From Comamonadaceae bacterium (lineage in GTDB: Bacteria; Pseudomonadota; Gammaproteobacteria; Burkholderiales; Burkholderiaceae_C): a DNA stretch of 7,997 nucleotides. The stretch is from positions 1 through 7,997 of the forward strand of contig CANHKH010000142.1 in the NCBI GenBank assembly GCA_947460165.1, written 5' to 3'. Of the stretch, positions 6,312 to 7,997 are shown one piece after another; the first letter of the stretch is position 1, and every line of letters begins with the position of its first letter. A model generated the notes under the pieces. It was not told where the DNA came from, searched no databases, and was given only the letters and a program-made list of their open reading frames with translations. The translations under genes and the position numbers were made by a program.

Positions 6312-6321
6312 GTGGCCTCCT
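6296..6321 (-). promoter_or_regulatory. Overlap of the two LeuA genes with internal AGGAGG ribosome site
   Basis: The type-2 synthase frame stops with TGA at 6298-6296, while type-1 leuA starts with ATG at 6311-6309, a 16-bp overlap. The perfect AGGAGG (6321-6316) is read as codons of the upstream gene. This supports coupled translation with strong independent initiation for the second gene. Confidence 0.8.
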
Positions 6322-7987
6322 GGGTGATTTGTTTCATGCCGCTGCGGTTCAAACCCGACAAAATGGCTTTGAGCGAGGCTGCGACGATGTCGGCATCGCG
6401 GCCGACGCCGAACAAGGTTCTCTCGCCTATGCGCAGCTCTATATAGGCCACGGCCTGGGCGTTGGCGCCGCCGCTGACAGCATGCTCATGGTAATCGAGC
6501 ACGCGCACGGTGTGCCCCAGGCCCGACTGAAGACCCGCCACAAAAGCATCGATAGGACCGTTGCCCTGACCATCTATGTCAAGCGTGCGGCCCGCATGCT
6601 TGAGCTGCGCCTGAACCCGCACCTGTTTGTCTCCTGCAGGCAAGACGGCATGACCGAGCAGTTGGGCGCTGTTCAAACCGTACTCGCGTTCAAACAGGCC
6701 ATGGATGTCGCGGGCAGACTGCTCCTTGCCGGTGTCGTCCATCACATGTTGCACCACCTGGCTGAACTCAATTTGCAAGCGCCTGGGCAGCTCCAGGCCG
6801 TATTCGCTCTCCAAGAGATAAGCAATGCCGCCCTTGCCCGACTGGCTGTTGACGCGGATCACCGCTTCGTAGCTTCGCCCCAGGTCCTTGGGGTCCAGTG
6901 GCAGGTAAGGCATGTCCCAAATGTCACCCTCTTGGCGGGCGGCAAAGGCTTTTTTGATGGCGTCTTGGTGTGAGCCTGAAAACGAGGTGTAGACCAGGTC
7001 GCCCGCATAGGGGTGGCGGGGGTGCACAGGCAGTTGGTTGCACAACTCCACCGTGCGGCGAACCTCGTCAATGTCCGACAAGTCCAGGCCAGGCGAGACC
7101 CCCTGGGAATACAGGTTGAGCGCGACATTCACCAGGTCTAAATTGCCGGTGCGCTCGCCATTGCCAAAGAGGCAGCCTTCGAGCCGGTCTGCGCCCGCCA
7201 TCACCGCAAACTCGCCCGCGGCCGTGCCTGTGCCTCTGTCGTTGTGCGGGTGCACAGACAAGACCAAGCAGTCACGGCGTGCCAAGTGGCGGTGCATCCA
7301 CTCGATCATGTCGGCAAAAATATTGGGGGTGGAATGCTCCACGGTCGAGGGCAAATTGATGATGCACTTGTGCTGGGGCGTAGGCTGCCACACCTCGGTC
7401 ACTGCATCGACCACACGTTTGGCAAAGGGCAATTCGGTGCCAGAAAACATCTCCGGCGAATACTGAAACACCCACTCGGTGGCCGGCTGCTCGGCAGCCA
7501 AGGTCTTGAAAAGTCTGGCGTTTTCCACGGCCAACTCGACAATGCCGTCTTCGGACAAGCCCAGCACCACCCGGCGCATGACCGGCGCGGTGGCGTTGTA
7601 GAGGTGAACAATGGCCCGGCGGGCGCCTTGCAAGGCCTCAAAAGTGCGGCGAATCAGGTGCTCACGCGCCTGACTGAGCACCTGGATGGTGACGTCCTGG
7701 GGAATCAGGTCGTCGTCAATGAGCTTGCGCACAAAGTCAAACTCCACCTGCGAAGACGAGGGGAAACCCACCTCGATTTCTTTGAAACCCATGGCCACCA
7801 AGAGCTCGAACATGCGCAGCTTGCGCGCCATGTCCATGGGCTCGATCAGGGACTGGTTGCCGTCGCGCATGTCCACGCTGCACCAAATCGGTGGGCGGGT
7901 GAGGACGGCATCTGGCCACTGGCGATCCTTCAGGCCCACCGGTGCGAAGGGCTTGTATTTGCTGGCGGGGTTCTTCAACATGGTCAT
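6296..7987 (-). CDS. leuA: 2-isopropylmalate synthase, type-2 (yeast/actinobacterial-type) LeuA paralogue
   Basis: A 563-residue member of the DRE-TIM metallolyase family, in the longer subfamily found in yeast and Mycobacterium. It begins with the typical NPASKYKPF (6-14), continues with RPPIWCSVDMRDGNQSLIEP (31-50, metal ligand Asp42), KEIEVGFPSSSQVEFDFVR (69-87), LPSTVEHSTPNIFADMIEWM (212-231), SVHPHNDRGTGTA (244-256, His246 and His248) and FGNGERTGN (274-282). SGSHQDA (337-343) carries the catalytic His340. As I recall M. tuberculosis LeuA numbering (Asp81, His285, His287, Asn321, His379), every site matches at one constant offset of 39. The C-terminal regulatory domain retains GNGPIDAF (475-482) and GVGRDADIVAASLKAILSGLN (527-547). 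Start is ATG 7987 or ATG 7981; only ten upstream bases are visible and show no ribosome site. It probably performs the same reaction as the overlapping leuA; a related acyl transfer is the alternative. Confidence 0.93.
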   Translation of the reverse strand: MTMLKNPASKYKPFAPVGLKDRQWPDAVLTRPPIWCSVDMRDGNQSLIEPMDMARKLRMFELLVAMGFKEIEVGFPSSSQVEFDFVRKLIDDDLIPQDVTIQVLSQAREHLIRRTFEALQGARRAIVHLYNATAPVMRRVVLGLSEDGIVELAVENARLFKTLAAEQPATEWVFQYSPEMFSGTELPFAKRVVDAVTEVWQPTPQHKCIINLPSTVEHSTPNIFADMIEWMHRHLARRDCLVLSVHPHNDRGTGTAAGEFAVMAGADRLEGCLFGNGERTGNLDLVNVALNLYSQGVSPGLDLSDIDEVRRTVELCNQLPVHPRHPYAGDLVYTSFSGSHQDAIKKAFAARQEGDIWDMPYLPLDPKDLGRSYEAVIRVNSQSGKGGIAYLLESEYGLELPRRLQIEFSQVVQHVMDDTGKEQSARDIHGLFEREYGLNSAQLLGHAVLPAGDKQVRVQAQLKHAGRTLDIDGQGNGPIDAFVAGLQSGLGHTVRVLDYHEHAVSGGANAQAVAYIELRIGERTLFGVGRDADIVAASLKAILSGLNRSGMKQITQEATWQTN

Positions 7988-7997
7988 GGTGTGTTCA

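Noticed and set aside
5700..6973. Plus-strand frames of 248 and 214 codons (5700-6446, 6329-6973) opposite the LeuA genes
   Set aside because: They are antisense shadows of two highly conserved synthases, with Gly/His/Val-rich composition and no ribosome sites or family features.
1..7997. Search by eye for mobile elements, CRISPR arrays, tRNA or rRNA genes and broken genes
   Set aside because: No transposase-like protein, regular spaced repeats, tRNA-like cloverleaf or interrupted frame was seen; all major genes are intact except the one cut by the window edge.

Overview
The window reads as ordinary chromosomal DNA of a GC-rich betaproteobacterium. The protein character (YghU-type glutathione transferase, overlapping Aat and Bpt leucyltransferases, Burkholderiales-like LeuA) suggests Burkholderiales, perhaps Comamonadaceae. 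That placement is inference from recognised sequences; no search was run. There is no sign of mobile DNA, CRISPR, tRNA, rRNA or phage genes.

Layout. Bases 1-680 (minus strand) hold the first 226 codons of a YghU-like glutathione S-transferase whose 3' end lies outside the window. A 265-bp spacer separates it from the divergent plus-strand pair aat (946-1704) and bpt (1701-2462). These overlap by 4 bp and together encode the two leucyl-transferases of the bacterial N-end rule. An IclR-family regulator (2548-3330) follows on the same strand after its own candidate promoter. It converges on a minus-strand PBP7-like D,D-endopeptidase (3422-4564), with an intrinsic terminator for the latter between them. 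After a 208-bp AT-richer spacer, which holds a strong hairpin and a 12-bp inverted repeat, come two minus-strand 2-isopropylmalate synthase genes. In transcription order these are a yeast/actinobacterial-type enzyme (7987-6296) and then a classical type-1 LeuA (6311-4773). Their reading frames overlap by 16 bp, and a perfect AGGAGG ribosome site for the second lies inside the end of the first.

How the genes work together. Aat and Bpt attach leucine to proteins with N-terminal Lys/Arg or Asp/Glu, marking them for ClpS/ClpAP. The two LeuA paralogues would both catalyse the first committed step of leucine synthesis and look translationally coupled. The glutathione transferase, IclR regulator and PBP7 are apparently separate units.

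I found no undescribed multi-gene system. The items most worth a second look are the overlapping pair of different-subfamily LeuA genes, the near-perfect inverted repeat over the candidate pbpG promoter, and the terminator-like hairpin in the glutathione transferase leader.
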